A stretch of 64,000 nucleotides of DNA from contig JNDT01001974.1 of assembly GCA_000697055.1 (NCBI GenBank), positions 1 to 64,000 of the forward strand. The letters are read 5' to 3'. Every line of letters starts with the position of its first letter. The stretch's first letter is position 1. Both the position numbers and the translations under genes were made by a program. Shown piece by piece: positions 33,835-46,615 of the stretch. Under the pieces are notes generated by a model that was not told where the DNA came from, made no database searches, and saw only the letters and a program-made list of their open reading frames with translations. The stretch is from Saksenaea vasiformis B4078. Its lineage: Eukaryota; Mucoromycota; Mucoromycetes; Mucorales; Saksenaeaceae.

Positions 33835-34960
33835 CTATCTCCGCAATGAGCGTCGGAATGGCACGGGCCTTTCGTTTCCATTCGCAGCCATGTGAACCGC
33901 TACTGACAAGATGTTGCGGCTCGCGTTCACGTCGCGGTTCCAGACCGTTTTACATTTTCTGCATTTGACAACGGCGTGGAGAAACGTCCCGAATACTCCT
34001 TTCACATTCTGTAATCTATCACTGCCGCAACTGGAACATACTTTGGATGTATGAAGCTCACCCACTTCCACAACGACACGTCGTCCTTCTTTTTCCTTCG
34101 TTCTGAGTGCTTTGAGAATCTGACGCGATACCCTGTATGTTTTCTTCCGATTGTTCCACTAAACTTTGCGGCTCCATATACGATCAGCGATTTTCTCTTC
34201 GTACGCGAGGTTTCTAATTTCTTCCACTTCTTGCAACACTGCTAGTCAGAAAAATGATTACTATCTTGGAACAGTGCTGTAACTATTTACCACGAAAGTC
34301 TTTTTGAAGATTTACAATGTTGTTAATGGTTTCCGATCCACATACAGAAGCAATGGGAACTTTTCTTGTAAAAATTTCCAATTTTCCTTCAAATATTCCC
34401 TTGGTTCTTATTCTTGACATGGAAAGGGCAAAGGTGGCTTGATACTCGCAAATGCGATTGCATCTTACGAACACTTCCATTATCCTCGCACACTTTGCAT
34501 AGTTTTCTTTCGTCTTTTAACTGGTTCTTTACTATTTCCTCGATTTTGCTCGCTTCTTTCGCTCTGCTTGTGCTTCTTTCTGATCATCCGTTAGCGTTTT
34601 CCTTTTTCTAACCATCGGTCGACCGTTTTTATTGCACCGCTACTCAAACCAACCAATCGTCTCTTTACTGGCCATGGATTTTTCAACCTTTTTCAATGGA
34701 CTTTCTGCTAAAGTACGAGAATATTAGTCTAACATCTGATCTTCAATCGTTCTTATGTCCTGAAGCGCTCGTAATAAGGATATCTGCGAAAAAATATGCC
34801 TTTGATAAATTGACAACATTATCAGTGGCGACTTTGAGCCATAGAAATCCCGCTTCCAGTGATGCAACAATGACTATTGTATAATATATCTCCATATATT
34901 TGCTTTACACAGTATCTTTTTGCTAACGATCCTGCGAAAATTCAGTAAAATGAATCATTC
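33835..34960 (-). pseudogene. Fanzor-like gene fragment with a frameshift
   Basis: The C-terminal 78 codons are a clear TnpB/Fanzor zinc ribbon and RuvC-III: VEVGELHTSKVCSSCGSDRL, VVKCRKCKTVWNRDVNASRN. Directly upstream on the same strand, but one base out of frame, is the RuvC-II region KSLIVYGAAKFSGTIGRKHT. The change of frame falls near 34125-34135 with no intron-like sequence between. Further upstream, after an intron-like GTAAAT...CTAG, comes TKGIFEGKLEIFTRKVPIA. Then comes a very charged stretch KTLTDDQKEAQAERSERSKI with a KVCEDN motif, which might be the linker between RuvC-I and RuvC-II. I found no RuvC-I motif. It is probably a dead copy, distinct in sequence from the Fanzor at 28.9-32.4 kb. 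Confidence 0.65.
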
Positions 34961-36509
34961 AATATTGGTATTAGACGATGACTGAATTGTCATCGCCGCA
35001 GTTATCTGCCTACAGGCTATGAGAAAATTGAATGCATACATCATTACCTGAAATCTCGTTCTTCATATCTCAGTATTCAATAAAATGAGCTACGTTTCCT
35101 CAGTCAATCAAACAATTTTTTTTTCCAATTGAAGCATATATAACAACTCTCCGTAGCCATCAAAACATGTAAGCAAGTACGACTCTGCACTTCCATCAAT
35201 CATAGTGCATAAACGGCAACCTTTTTCTTTTACTTGCTGCCACTCTCGCTTGGCTCAAGGGCAGTCGTTGTATGAAAAAGAATAAAAAAAGACAAAGAAG
35301 GAGGTAGTGAATAATATATCCTCTAATTGACAACGCTCGATCGGTGTATTGCGATGCTGAGACAAGTTCACTCCAAAAAGTGCTTGGACCTCCGCTGCCC
35401 TCTGGTAAGCACTTTCTGTTCGTCCACTTCCCGTCTGGCATAACAGATCATTGAATGATCTGATGATTCGCAAAGGAAGCTCATGCTATACTGTTTACTG
35501 AAAAGTTTTTACGCTAATCTATATAAATTTTGCGTCCATGGGGAGCCACTTTTACGCTAAGAAATGAATCAAGTATATGTTCGTTAATACATAAGTTGGC
35601 AACAAATTCATACACTACTTATATTAACGCGGCCTATCGATGGACGCGAAATTTATATAGACAGCATAAAGATTTGTTCAAGGTCGGTAAATGGAATACC
35701 AGTTGGATGTCACTTTACCCTCGAATGTTATTGCCATGAACTTTTGGAGGCCGCACCCCGCACCCTGATGGGTGGGAGTGGGAGAAGTGGAGGAGATTGG
35801 CAGTGAAGAGTGCCCAATTGAAACGCACTGCATAGGACCTGAAGCGATACAACGTCCAGCGATCTATCGTACAAGATGAGTGAAGCTGAGCGCGACAACA
35901 TTTATTTTACTTACTTAAGTGATGGGTAAAGGCACCACCACAGCCGAGACGGTTCGGGACGGAGGTCATACAGGCTAAACTATGCATCAAAAGACACGAG
36001 TGGTTCTGGATGCGTATCCCATTAAAAATACATACCGGGAATGTAAAATGAACAGAGTCAAAAAAAAAAGAATTTCATGCGTCTCTTTTAAATACTGTCG
36101 CTTTACACGTTCCGATTGATTCATTGGAGAACCTATTACAATGGACCAGCGCAATACACCTTTGATTCCAGAAGTAAAGGTATTTGCTTCTGTGCGCAAA
36201 GATCGGCTATCCTCACCGCAGGATTCAGGTGGTGTAAACGCTAAGTAATGTTTGGATGCCGCAAATGTGTATTCAAAATCCAGTATCCCTATTGTTGTGA
36301 GCTAATGAGAAAGGAATACTATGCGCCAATAAGAAATAGATACTGGAACCAATATGGAAGGAATGTGATGAGCCGATGAGATGTATCTATGCAGCCAATG
36401 AGACATGGAAAAAGGCGACCAAGCGATTATATCTATACGGATAAGAGTGCTTTTTATTATTTTTAACCGATGGCAGATCAATGCGTTGGAAAGGTCAAGA
36501 GATCCCTAC
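34961..36509. other. Intergenic with a MITE-like element
   Basis: About 1.5 kb without a convincing gene. It holds the element at 35505-35675. Open frames on both strands are short and carry no motif I recognise. The last about 100 bp (GAAAAAGG..., T-rich) vaguely resemble the 3' flank of SLC49 copy B. Confidence 0.45.
35505..35675. mobile_element. MITE-like element with 30-bp imperfect terminal inverted repeats
   Basis: Left arm (35505-35548): GTTTTTACGCTAATCTATAT, then AAATTTTGCGTCCATGGGG. Right arm (35633-35675), read on the other strand: TTTATGCTGTCTATATAAAT, then TTCGCGTCCATCG. About 28 of 31 aligned positions agree. The total is about 171 bp with no coding capacity. No clear target-site duplication could be read at the ends. 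Single arms of the same type are at 10122-10160, 21431-21474 and 61501-61545. Confidence 0.7.
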
Positions 36510-38289
36510 TCAGACTTTCCCTGTATCAACCTCCTGGCGTTTCATTTTCCCTCTGAGCCAGAGGCAGGGCAGTGATCCAACACAGACAGCTACAACAACA
36601 AAAATCATGGAGTTCCTCATGTTGTTTGACGGTGTCGCGTCAGGTCCTGCCCTCAAAGCATTCATGATAACGCTGAAGAAAAACAGTGCCGCTATCGCCA
36701 GGCACCATATAATTGAGGAACTTACGGCCTCAGGTACAGGATATGCCACTAATTTCGGAAAAGGATATTTCTATCTCAGACATACAACGAATTACGAAAC
36801 TTACGTTCAGATGCGAGCTCCAGTTCTAGCGGGACGAGGCCATACAGAAAAAACCCATTGGCAATGGCAATGGTCAAAATCACTGGAAAAGCGTCTGGTA
36901 CAGCTATTGCATTTCGTTAATTATGTTCATTTTAGAATCAGTACCTACTTCCGAACAGAAGCATTATGTACGTGAAGGCCATCACAGGTGTAAATAGCTT
37001 GACAAGCAGGAAGTATTGCTTGCTAACTCCAACCCAGTAACTCGTCATGCCTATCGATAATAAGACTATCATCTAGCGGTTGACTTGCTCACATCCGCCA
37101 AGATATCCGCTTATAACAATAGCAGAAGTACAGATTCCAGCGTGGAACTCTATACCCGTAGGGGAGCATCATTTCAGCAATGAACGCAGACATTGCAAAG
37201 GTCATACCGAGGTTGACGCTCGCTAACGTTGTAAGCCACCAATATTGAGTATTCTTTGAGAGTGCTTTGATAGACGGCCAGTATTGTATTCGCTCCACTG
37301 TTGCACTGATAGATGGCGGTACTGCTGGTTTTGCTGGTAAAAATATAGGCGGCACTGCAACGATTGTCGAGTAAATTACACAAAAGAGAAGCTACAGGAC
37401 AATCTTGGTAAGTCCTCCTGAAACTTCAAGGAAGAAGGAAAAGATAAAGAATCGGCGTGCATTAAACTTGCCATCCTTGGTGTATTTTCAACGCTGTTTG
37501 CAAGTGATGGGATGATCAGAGGGCTGATAACCATACCCAGAGACAACGCTAGGGATGTAACATTAGTTTGACGGACAGATCAGCAAATATGAAACATATA
37601 CTCAAAAAGTTATTTGCGATTGCTCTGTCCATAGGTGCAAACCAAACAGCGACAAACTAACAGTACGCTTGTTTAGTTCATTAGATAAGTGTGGGAGAGC
37701 ATACTTTTGTCGCAATACTGAAATAATCATCAAAGGTTAGTTATGTTTCGATGCAGTTCAGATATTTGCTCTTACTTGAAAGCGAAAGGACCACCAATGC
37801 TGGCTACAGTCTGCCCAGTGGCAACGACTGTGTAACGTTGATGTACAGGCACAAAGATGGAGATACAGCGAATCCAAGCCCCAATCATGTTGATAGTTGC
37901 TGAAAATATGATCTATCCTAAAAAGTAAGAGAATCGCCGAATTCTACCTGAGGACAGGGCCATTAGCGAATCCTTACGGAGTATTTGAGACCAAATCGCT
38001 CATAAGCCCAGCCTACAGGTATAGAAAGGATGCAATTGGCAACTGCATAGAGATTAGATAACCAGTTTAGTTGAGTAAGCGAGACTTCCATCCACGCAGA
38101 AGTCACCCGCGGCGCTACTACAGGGCTTTGCCACACCAATGCACAGGCTGCGTTGCTTGAAGCGACACATATAACCTGGGTACAAGCTACCCAGCCCGTT
38201 CTCTCATGGAAATGCGGGAAAGACGACGTAGTTTTTTCGTCTTGAACTCCAGTATCCGCCTTGTTAGCTGTGCCTCGGTTGCTTTCCAT
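36510..38289 (-). CDS. MFS transporter, SLC49/FLVCR-like (copy A)
   Basis: The gene starts MESNRGTANKADTGVQDEKT. It has a first half with LTQLNWLSNLYAVANCILSI (membrane helix 2) and VGWAYERFGLKYSV. After introns come GAWIRCISIFVPVHQRYT and GQTVASIGGPF, the box typical of the FLVCR/SLC49 group, then TSLALSLGMVISPLIIPSLA. A later exon holds QYWWLTTLASVNLGMTFAMS. The last exon is YPVPEAVSSSIIWCLAIA with IFVVVAVCVGSLPC, ending RQEVDTGKV. SLC49 members move haem, choline or other metals and organic solutes across membranes. The substrate here is unknown. It is about 65-75% similar by eye to copy B. Intactness of all junctions between 37380 and 37960 was not proven. Confidence 0.75.
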
Positions 38290-39850
38290 TAAAGTAAGCT
38301 AATATCTATACAAGTTTCTGCTCTTCGGGAAAGAAAGGTGAGGTACACAAACACCAAGTTTCTTTTAAAATCGGGAAATGTAGGTAAGACTACGTGGAAT
38401 TATGATGGAAACCTAAGACGCATAGAATAGCAAACCTTTATATAAGCGCAGTTTTCTGAGGACAAATATTGTAGGCAGCGGATCAGCATATGATCCTACA
38501 TATTCCTTTTCAGAAAACGCCTTACAGCAATCCATTGTACTCGACGATGGGGAGCGAAGAATTTTGTGGCTAAATTTCCAGCATCTTCTTAAGCAGTCGG
38601 TTGATTAGTCCCTACAATAGACAGCATATTCAAAACGCCTTGGTCTGAAATATAAGCTTTTCGTTGCGACAGTGCATACATACGTCTTTGTTGTTATCAG
38701 AAGTTTCAGGATCATTATCAGGCTCCCTATGAGATGCCGCTCATCAGAACCAAACTCATCAGAACCAAACTGAAATTTATGGGTTCCAGTTGCGTACACT
38801 CTTATTCTCGTCAAACAACCATGGAACTAATAATACTAGGAACGCCTCTAGATAACGGATACAGCAGATGGATATCAGTTTTTCTGAATGGGAGCTGCTG
38901 TATATGACATGAATATACGGAATACGGCAACCTGTATTTCCTTGATGATCACCTCCTTAACGTGGCTGCATGGAATTCATTGCTCTCGTTTCGTGGATTG
39001 ATATAAACCTGACTACAAATACATAGTCATCACGGGTACTTTCGTATGTTAAGTTACGATAGATAGTCCATATTTACTTGTGCATCGCCTCCGTCATCTA
39101 CGTAAGATAACAAATCGAAGTTGATTGGTTGAAAGGAGGGTCCTAGCAATTACTGTAGCATTAGCAGCGGGATAGCGCTTCCGCTATCAATGCAAGACTT
39201 GATATAAACAATGATTTTCATTGCATTCGAACTGTGTTTATGGAGAGAACGTATTGCATCAGGTGATGTGATTTGGTAATACTCATGTTATTCGCAATAT
39301 CATGAAAGAAGGTAGATTTTTCAGTACAGCTTAGAGTTACTTAACCCGAAGTACGTCGTGATAGGTTTGAGCATTCGGATAGGCAGATAGTGGTCATGCT
39401 CAACGTATCGCACCACCCTCCCAAAGCTTTCTGTAATTGAGCTAGCGAACGGTGGTTGAATCAACAGGGAAGTCTTGTTAACAGTTTCCTTCTACAGCAA
39501 AACACACAAGACTATGACCACCAGGAGGAAATGAAGTGACAGTGTATAGCACGAGAAAAAGCGGATCCTCTAAATTTGTGGTTCAACCCCGCACTTAGTC
39601 CCTTCAAAGTAAGTAGGACCCGAGGTTGCGATTATAGTTATCCCTTACTGTTTTGTCCTATTTGACAGCTCGACAACGTTTGTGTACATTATTTCAGGTC
39701 TCGTTGTCAGGAGGTTGCTAATGCGGAGAATAGAAACACGAAAGATGATTGGTTTTCTTTGGAAAAAGGATAGTTCCTCGTTCGATCGCATGTGATATTT
39801 ATAACTGTCAACCAATGGCATATTTTTATTTTTTTTAAAAAAAAAAGAGG
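38290..39850. other. Spacer between the two SLC49-like copies
   Basis: About 1.56 kb: the 5' flank of copy A, then the 3' flank of copy B. The segment 39480-39800 recurs at 33470-33800. No gene is supported, and short frames carry no motif. Confidence 0.5.
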
Positions 39851-41654
39851 TTAAGAAGCCCCTATCTCAGATTTTCCTGTATCGACCTCCTGGCGTTTCA
39901 TTCTCCCTTCAAGCCAGATACAAGGAAGTGACCCCACACATACAGTTACAGCGATAAAAATCATGGAATCCTTCATGTTGCTTGGGGGGGTCGCATCGGG
40001 CCCTGCCCTCAATGCATTGATGATAAGAGAAAAGATCAGCATCACAACTTGTGCTATGCACCATATAACTGAGGAACTTATCGACTCTGGCACGGGATAT
40101 ACCACTATAACAAAGTTAAAGGATATTCATCTCTCTAATCTGCAAATGATTGTACAACTTACATTCACATGCGAATTCTAGTTCTAATGGGATGAGACCA
40201 AACGCAAAAAATCCATTTGCGATTGCAATAGTCAGAATCGATGCAAAAGCGTCTGGTATAACTAATTTACGTTTCGTCAAGTCTGAACATCTGAGAGTCA
40301 ATACCTACTTCCGAACAGAAGCATCACGTACGTAAACGCCATGACAGGCGTGAATAGTTTGATAAGCATGACATATTGCTTGGAAATTCCAACCCAATAG
40401 CTTGTCATGACTACTGTCATTTAGCTCTTCATCATCATCCCATATATAATTTTCTTACTTCCGCCTACAGCTCCGCCTACTAATACGAAGGCGGTACAGA
40501 TTCCGGCATGAAACTCGGTATATCCATACGGAATCATTATTTCAACAAAGAATACAGACAAGGCGTAAGCCATACCCATGTTAACACTCGTTATCGCCGT
40601 AAGCCACCAATATTGAGAACTCTTTGCGAGTGCTTTGATAGCCGGCCAGTATTGCGTTCGCGCTGCGGTCGCGCTGATGGACGGCGGTACTGCTGGTCTT
40701 GCTGGTAAAACTAGAGGGGGGATTGCCACAACCGTGGCGAACACTGCACAAGCGACAAGCTACACCATAGTCTTAATTAGACTTGCAGAAATTGTAAAGA
40801 AGGATAGATGGTCGTCGAGTGTGAAACTTGCCATTCTTGGTGTATTTTCAACGGTGTTCGCAAGTAAAGGCATGATCAAAGGGCCGATAGCCATGCCAGG
40901 TGACAGCGCTAAAGATATCGCGTTAATTTGATGGATAGGATAGCAACAGGAGGAGGAGACACATACACACAATATTGGTAGCTATTGCTCTGTGTCTAGG
41001 GGCACACCAGACGGCGGCCAACTAAGCGAGCAGTACATATTTGGTTCGCTAGCTAAATATTGAAATCCACAAACCTTTGCTGCGATACTATAAACAATAA
41101 TCAGGCAGTAGTTAATGTCCAGCAGCTTCCAAAGTCTCTGATCTTACTGATAAACAAAGGGTCCACCAATACTGGCTACTGTCTGCCCAAGCAAAACGCA
41201 TGTATACCGCTGATGAACAGGCACGATGATGGCGATACACCGGATCCAATTCCCCGCCATGTTAGCAATTGCTGCAAATAACAACTGTATCAAACGTGGT
41301 GAAGGTTATCATATGCCAGGGCAGTGCCCTAATCCTCCTTACCGCAAATTTGAGACCGAAACGCTCATAAGTCCAAGCTACAACAAGAGAGAGAACGCAT
41401 ATAGAAATAGCACAGATGTTGGAAAGCCAAGTCAAATGACTAAATGATACATCCATCCATACGGAGGCTACTTGCGGCACAACTACAGCACTTTGCCACA
41501 TCAGTGTACAGCCTGCGCTGATTGCAGTGGCAGAGAGTATTTGGAGGCAAGCTATCCAGGTAGTGTTCTCTTGGACAGACAAGGCAGACTGTATAGCTCC
41601 CTTGTCCTGAACTTCGATACTCACTCCATCTGCGATGTCTGGATTATTATCCAT
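39851..41654 (-). CDS. MFS transporter, SLC49/FLVCR-like (copy B)
   Basis: A tandem paralogue of copy A with the same exon plan. It starts MDNNPDIADGVSIEVQDKGA and has SHLTWLSNICAISICVLSL and VAWTYERFGLKFAV. These are followed by AGNWIRCIAIIVPVHQRYTC and LGQTVASIGGPF. Next come INAISLALSPGMAIGPLIMP, FATVVAIPPLVLPARPAVPP, QYWWLTAITSVNMGMAYALS and IPDAFASILTIAIANGFFAF. The last exon is YPVPESISSSVIWCIAQVVM..IFIAVTVCVGSLPC, ending RQEVDTGKSEIGAS. Twelve membrane helices are expected from the family. The WIR...GQT...PF box is the reason for placing it in the SLC49 group. Substrate unknown. Confidence 0.8.
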
Positions 41655-43446
41655 TGGAGCACGATAATAACTGTTCCAGATTCACAGTTGGGAAAAGAAA
41701 GGGAGAAATGCAGTGTAGTGCAATTTGCAAGATAAGAAACTCGCAGAGCAATACTATCCTATCACTGTGTAGATTTTCTGCGCCTATAAGCATCCTGGTC
41801 CTGAAAACAGTATAGCAGTGATAGAAGAGCATGATATGACTAATAAAGTAACTGCCGCGTCATCACACGTTGCAATAATAGCAGAATGAAAAGACCTACA
41901 TTAATCAACTTGTTCGACCAGGAACCTTATTCGAGCGTGAGACTAAGTGTTTTGAGAATGCTACTAGATCGAAGTCATTCAACCATGTTGAATGCTCATG
42001 TTGAACAGACAGCAATGACAGCCTTGCTGACTGTTAGATCGATACAGATCGTTACAAAACGTGCTTCAGTAATTCTTCCTGGTGATATCATGTGGTTATT
42101 TAATTGCTGCCGTGCAACAAGAACAGATGATATATTTCATATGCACCGAAGTCCGGCACTAGTGTTTTGCTGTTTCTGCCATATTACTGTATGGTGTTCG
42201 ATACGACGGTAGGGCAAAAGTTGGCTAAATTTATCGACCGACATCAAGAAAGACAGGAGGCCACATATGCATATAGCACGTATATGTGTTTCTCTCTCTC
42301 TCTGTGTATATATATGTATGTGTGCGGGGAAGTTGTTTTTGATATATTGTGTGAATGACAAATAAGGATAAACGTAGTTTGCTAGAAAAATGTATTTCAA
42401 AATTGGTGACTTCCCGAAAAAATCATCGATCTGTCCTGACTTCCAGGGTCGAAGCAGCTGACTCAGGAGTAAAAAATCTTGGGAGTAATAAGCATTTTCT
42501 TGCCAGTCGATTGGTTCATTTAGAGGACCCAGTTGCATTTCAAAATTACCTATTCTAAAGATTTCGCGCGCGCGGGCAAATAAACGCTGGCACACGCATG
42601 GCTGAGGAACGTGTACAGACACTAAGAGGGAGAATGGCGGGAAGAATGTTTTTCTGCTACTACTGCTTACTAACCTTACGCTTACATCCTTGATTATTCA
42701 TCAATTTTAGATTGACAGGTTGTTTGCATAAGTCCGTTTTATACAGTACTTGAACCATGTTGTATGCATTAATAGTTTTACATAAACCTTAACGACTTAG
42801 GTTATGGCATACCAACCATATGGATTGACAATAGGAACAATGCATGAGCTAACTGTGAACATAGTTCAAATGAGCGGCGTTTCTTACAAAATGAAGGGGA
42901 ACTGCTTTGTTATTAATGTCTTGCTGTCATGATCAGAATGAAATGCATGCGTGAATGGTCTATTGTTGTGACCAAGTTCAAGGTTTCTAACACCAGTTAA
43001 AGTAAAAGGAAATAATGGTTTCTATGCATTTCTAACTCCTGTTGCAGTTACGCTTATATAGCTATCCCCCCGAATTCGCCGTTACCAATCAACGTTACCA
43101 GTGGGATATTCTAATAGTCCCTTGCATGGTTTTCATGCAATGCTTATATGGTTATCCAAACTTGATTTATTGATGAAGAATGACTGAAGGGGAGAATTGT
43201 TATGGACTAAAAAAGGGAGAGAGACTCCATAACAAGAAGGGAAAAGAATTAGCGCAGAACATAGGATAATAATCACTTTTGTAGGGGATTGCAAAAGAAA
43301 AGGAGAAAACATGAATGCTGGATGATGATGAATGATGATGAAAAAAAAAAAGAAAAAATTGTGAAGAAATGCATAGCATAAACTTGGGCTGTTTTACAAA
43401 AACCTAGATGTTGTCAGAGGCACTTGTTTGTTGATGGTGTTTATTA
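41655..43446. other. Intergenic
   Basis: About 1.8 kb from the 5' end of SLC49 copy B to the 3' end of the IQ-motif gene. It contains a CT/TA microsatellite at about 42290-42320. A 161-codon minus frame at 42137-42622 runs straight through that microsatellite and shows no motif, so I do not call it. Confidence 0.5.
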
Positions 43447-45962
43447 TTACAGTCGGCGGCTGGTAGTTCTCCTGGTGGATGCTTGACCAGGGACTGTGGT
43501 TGGGCGTTTAGTTTCCGAGCGGTTGCTAACCCTTGATTGTGGCGAAGGGACGATCGTGCGCCGGGCTGTGGATTTGGCAGTCGTTGAGGTTGTGGAAGGT
43601 TTCTGTACAGCTTTTGTTGGAACATTGGCTGCTCTTGATGCCGGTCGTGCAGTTTTAGCTCGGATGCTCGGAGTGTTTGAAGATCGTGGCTGTTTTTGTT
43701 TTTGTTGTTGTTGTTGTTGCTGTTCTTGTTCTTGTTCTTGTTTTGGTTGCACCGGTAATGGTGATTTCGGTCGCTGTGGCTCCGGCTGTTGGTTCTTGAG
43801 TAATTCAATTTCATTACGAGCTTGATCGAGTTTTTGCTGCATCATTTGTTTGGATTCCGCATTCTCTTTGGCTTGCTGTTCTTGTAAGGCTGCCATTTGC
43901 GTCATTTTGTTGGTGATATCAGCAAGCTTATCCTCCAGCGTTTCTCTCGCCTTCGCTTCTTGATACAAGCGCTCTTCAAGAGGCTGCATCATTTCCAGAG
44001 CCATCTGCATCTTCTTTTCGTAAGTTTGTCTCATCTTCACTTCCTGTTCTACGCGATCAAGGAGACTTGTCTGTTGTTTGTCGATCAATACAGTCATTTC
44101 TTCCATTGCGTTTTCAAAAGCCATTCGCATAGCTGTCTCCTTCTGAACGCGTTGCTCTAATGCGAAGATACGTTCCTCCATGCGTGTCATCTGACGTTGA
44201 TGGATTTTTCCGCAGACGCGGGAGAGATTAGCTACAATACAATGAACGGGGTTCAGGTGCTTTGCCATGTTTTGCTTTCGTGACCAATATCCTCTCCAGA
44301 CTGCTTGGATCTTGATGGCTGCTGCTTCTCGTAGATTATCCCGGCCATCCAGATGTTCTTGTTCTGCTTTTGAAAGAGGCAAAAACACAGAGGCAGATTC
44401 GATCGGTTCTTCCGTCTCGGTTTCTTCTTCGACTTCATCGTCATAACCTTCGTCCGTTCCGTAGCTTGTATGATCGATGGGGAAACGCCGGATAGAAGCG
44501 GGTGACATGGTTCCCTTATTGAGCTTGAAGTAGACCTTCACATCGCTACCAAAATCACTGTCGCTGTCACCATCGTTACTGCTGTCATAGTCCATGATCA
44601 ATTCAGCTTCATTGCGAATTATGGGCAATACAAGATCGTCCTCAGAATCGAATGACGAAAATGTCTGGCGGCGAGGGAGCATGCCATTGTATGGTGAAGC
44701 TATATAACAAAGAAAATTACAGTTAGCCACTTTTTTTTTCTTTTGGGAAAGCGCTAATTCAAATGGCTCATTTTACCTTTGACATTCCAAGAAGTAACGT
44801 CGGTTCTGTCTTGCGTAACCCGACCATGCGACACAAATGATGGCTCATCCAAAATAAACTTTTCCTCTTCTTCAACGCTAGATAAATTGCCGGCTAGGCG
44901 TCGTCTGTGTACAGATAGGAACGAAGAGGGGCCAACGGGTTGAGGGGAATGTCGCGGAGAATGACGCTGAGTTACGGTCGTAGTTGAATCGCACGAAAGT
45001 TCTCGCAGTCGCCTATCCTCGCTGCACGCAGGTGATAGACAGTTTCTCGTGGGGCGGCGGATGTGATATTGGGGGTGACGAAGGTGATGATTCTCAGTTT
45101 GTGCAGGCAGTTGCAGTGGTGATAGTCTACCATCATCCACAAGATGCAACTCCTCTTCATATCCAATAGGCGGCTCTTCGTCCGTCATGTAGGTCTGGTG
45201 ACTCAAAGGGGTACGTTCCGCCATGTGACTGGATTGGGTATAGTCGATCGAATCAATGAAATTATTCAAATGATCATCTTCCGTATGGTCGGCAGGCCGA
45301 CTCAACGAAGAGCGTGACGAATCAACAGTACAGAGAACGGATAGGCAAGCCGCGGTTGATGTGGAAGTAGTGGTAAAGGATTCGTCGAAAAAGGAATATT
45401 CATTTTTATCCTGATCGAGATACTCCAATTCCTTAAGGAGGGATTTCGGCGGGAATTCGTAGTTGTACTGTTCGGGTGCGAGGTTCTGGTGTACGATCAT
45501 CGGCTCGTTATCGTCGTCACTATCGTGAAGTATTTGAGCCTGTGAGTAACAATAAAAGGGAAGGGTTTTTGAGTATTGAATAGCAAAAAGGAAAGAAAGA
45601 AAAAAGGAGAAAGAAGATGCAATGTAAATAAAGAGGCGTGTGGTGTAATATAAGAAGCAGCCGATCGAAAATAAAATGGATTGGGGGAAATATGCAATAC
45701 ATTGGGATGTCAAAAAACCATTCAGATGAAATATTCAAAGTTAACCCGCCAAGTTTTTTTTTATGTATGCATATGTAAATGTATGTCAGTACACACACAT
45801 AGCCAAATATATAAGCAAGTACGATTAATCGGAAATAAAAAAGTAAGGGAAGAGAAGGGAATTTTGTCAGTACGATGTCCAATCTCGTTTGTTCCTTTTT
45901 ACCTCGTCATACGTATAGATCAACATGTCATCCGCGACCAGCGACGAGGGATGACGAAGCAT
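43447..45962 (-). CDS. IQ-motif coiled-coil protein
   Basis: Exon 1 (45903-45962) reads MLRHPSSLVADDMLIYTYDE. After a 363-nt intron, exon 2 (from 45539) starts AQILHDSDDDNEPM. It is joined to the last exon by SWNVK + ASPYNGMLPRR over an intron with a GTAAAA donor and ATATAG acceptor. The N-terminal half is acidic and Ser-rich, with no known domain. An IQ motif, AAAIKIQAVWRGYWSRKQN, would bind calmodulin or a myosin light chain. A coiled coil of about 150 residues follows (MEERIFALEQRVQKETAMRM onward, ending near IELLKNQQ). The C-terminus is a Q tract and a basic Ser/Thr/Arg-rich tail, as seen in microtubule- or cytoskeleton-associated proteins. The precise function is unknown. Total is about 740 residues. 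Confidence 0.75.
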
Positions 45963-46615
45963 GATAGGAGCCGAATTAAAACGATCATCATTGTCTGTCA
46001 TCGTGTATAATTTTTATGAATTTTTACAACAGTCGAAACGGCGCTTTTGCGTACGTATCGACAATCTATAGTACGAAAAGATATTATATCGAGGTTGGAA
46101 AAGATTCGAATGGTGGCTCGAGTCAGAACTCTGCGAAGAAGAGGAGACGTAGGAGAAAAGGAATGGAAAGGGGAGCAAGGGAGCGGAGAGAATGAAGCAA
46201 AAAAAGAAAAAGAGTAAGAAGAAGAAAGAACAAATTCTGCTTCAATGATCTCGCACTTATAAATCACCAGTGAGAAATATGGGTATCAACAAAAAGAAAA
46301 AAACGTGCAAAGCGATAAAAAAAAAAAAGGGGAAGTAAACTACCCAGTAGCGACAAAAGCACTTCTATTATATATAGGTCATTAATGGTGTTACACTCGT
46401 AGTCCTCCTTTCGTTATCATGACAATCTGACCGTTACTAGGGAATCATTAGTGACAAAAGGTATGTGTATATATTTTGGAATCCTGCATATAGATGTCCG
46501 TTACGCTAGTTAAATAAGATAAATCCCAAGAAAAGGAAATAGGGATCATAAAATGTTGAAGACAGCTTACTATTCCTGTTTGATTTCCTAATCAATCTCT
46601 GTATGGTTAACCTAA
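45963..46615. other. Intergenic
   Basis: About 650 bp, A/G-rich on the plus strand. It holds the 5' flank of the IQ-motif gene and the 3' flank of the VHS-GAT gene. No gene or repeat family was seen. Confidence 0.5.

Noticed and set aside
42137..42622. 161-codon minus-strand open frame
   Set aside because: It runs through a CT/TA microsatellite, shows no motif, and is biased towards repeats. Probably chance.
43496..43825. Cys-rich plus-strand frame at the 3' end of the IQ gene
   Set aside because: Antisense of the Q-rich repeat in the minus-strand coding sequence. The CFCFCC pattern simply mirrors Gln/Lys codons.
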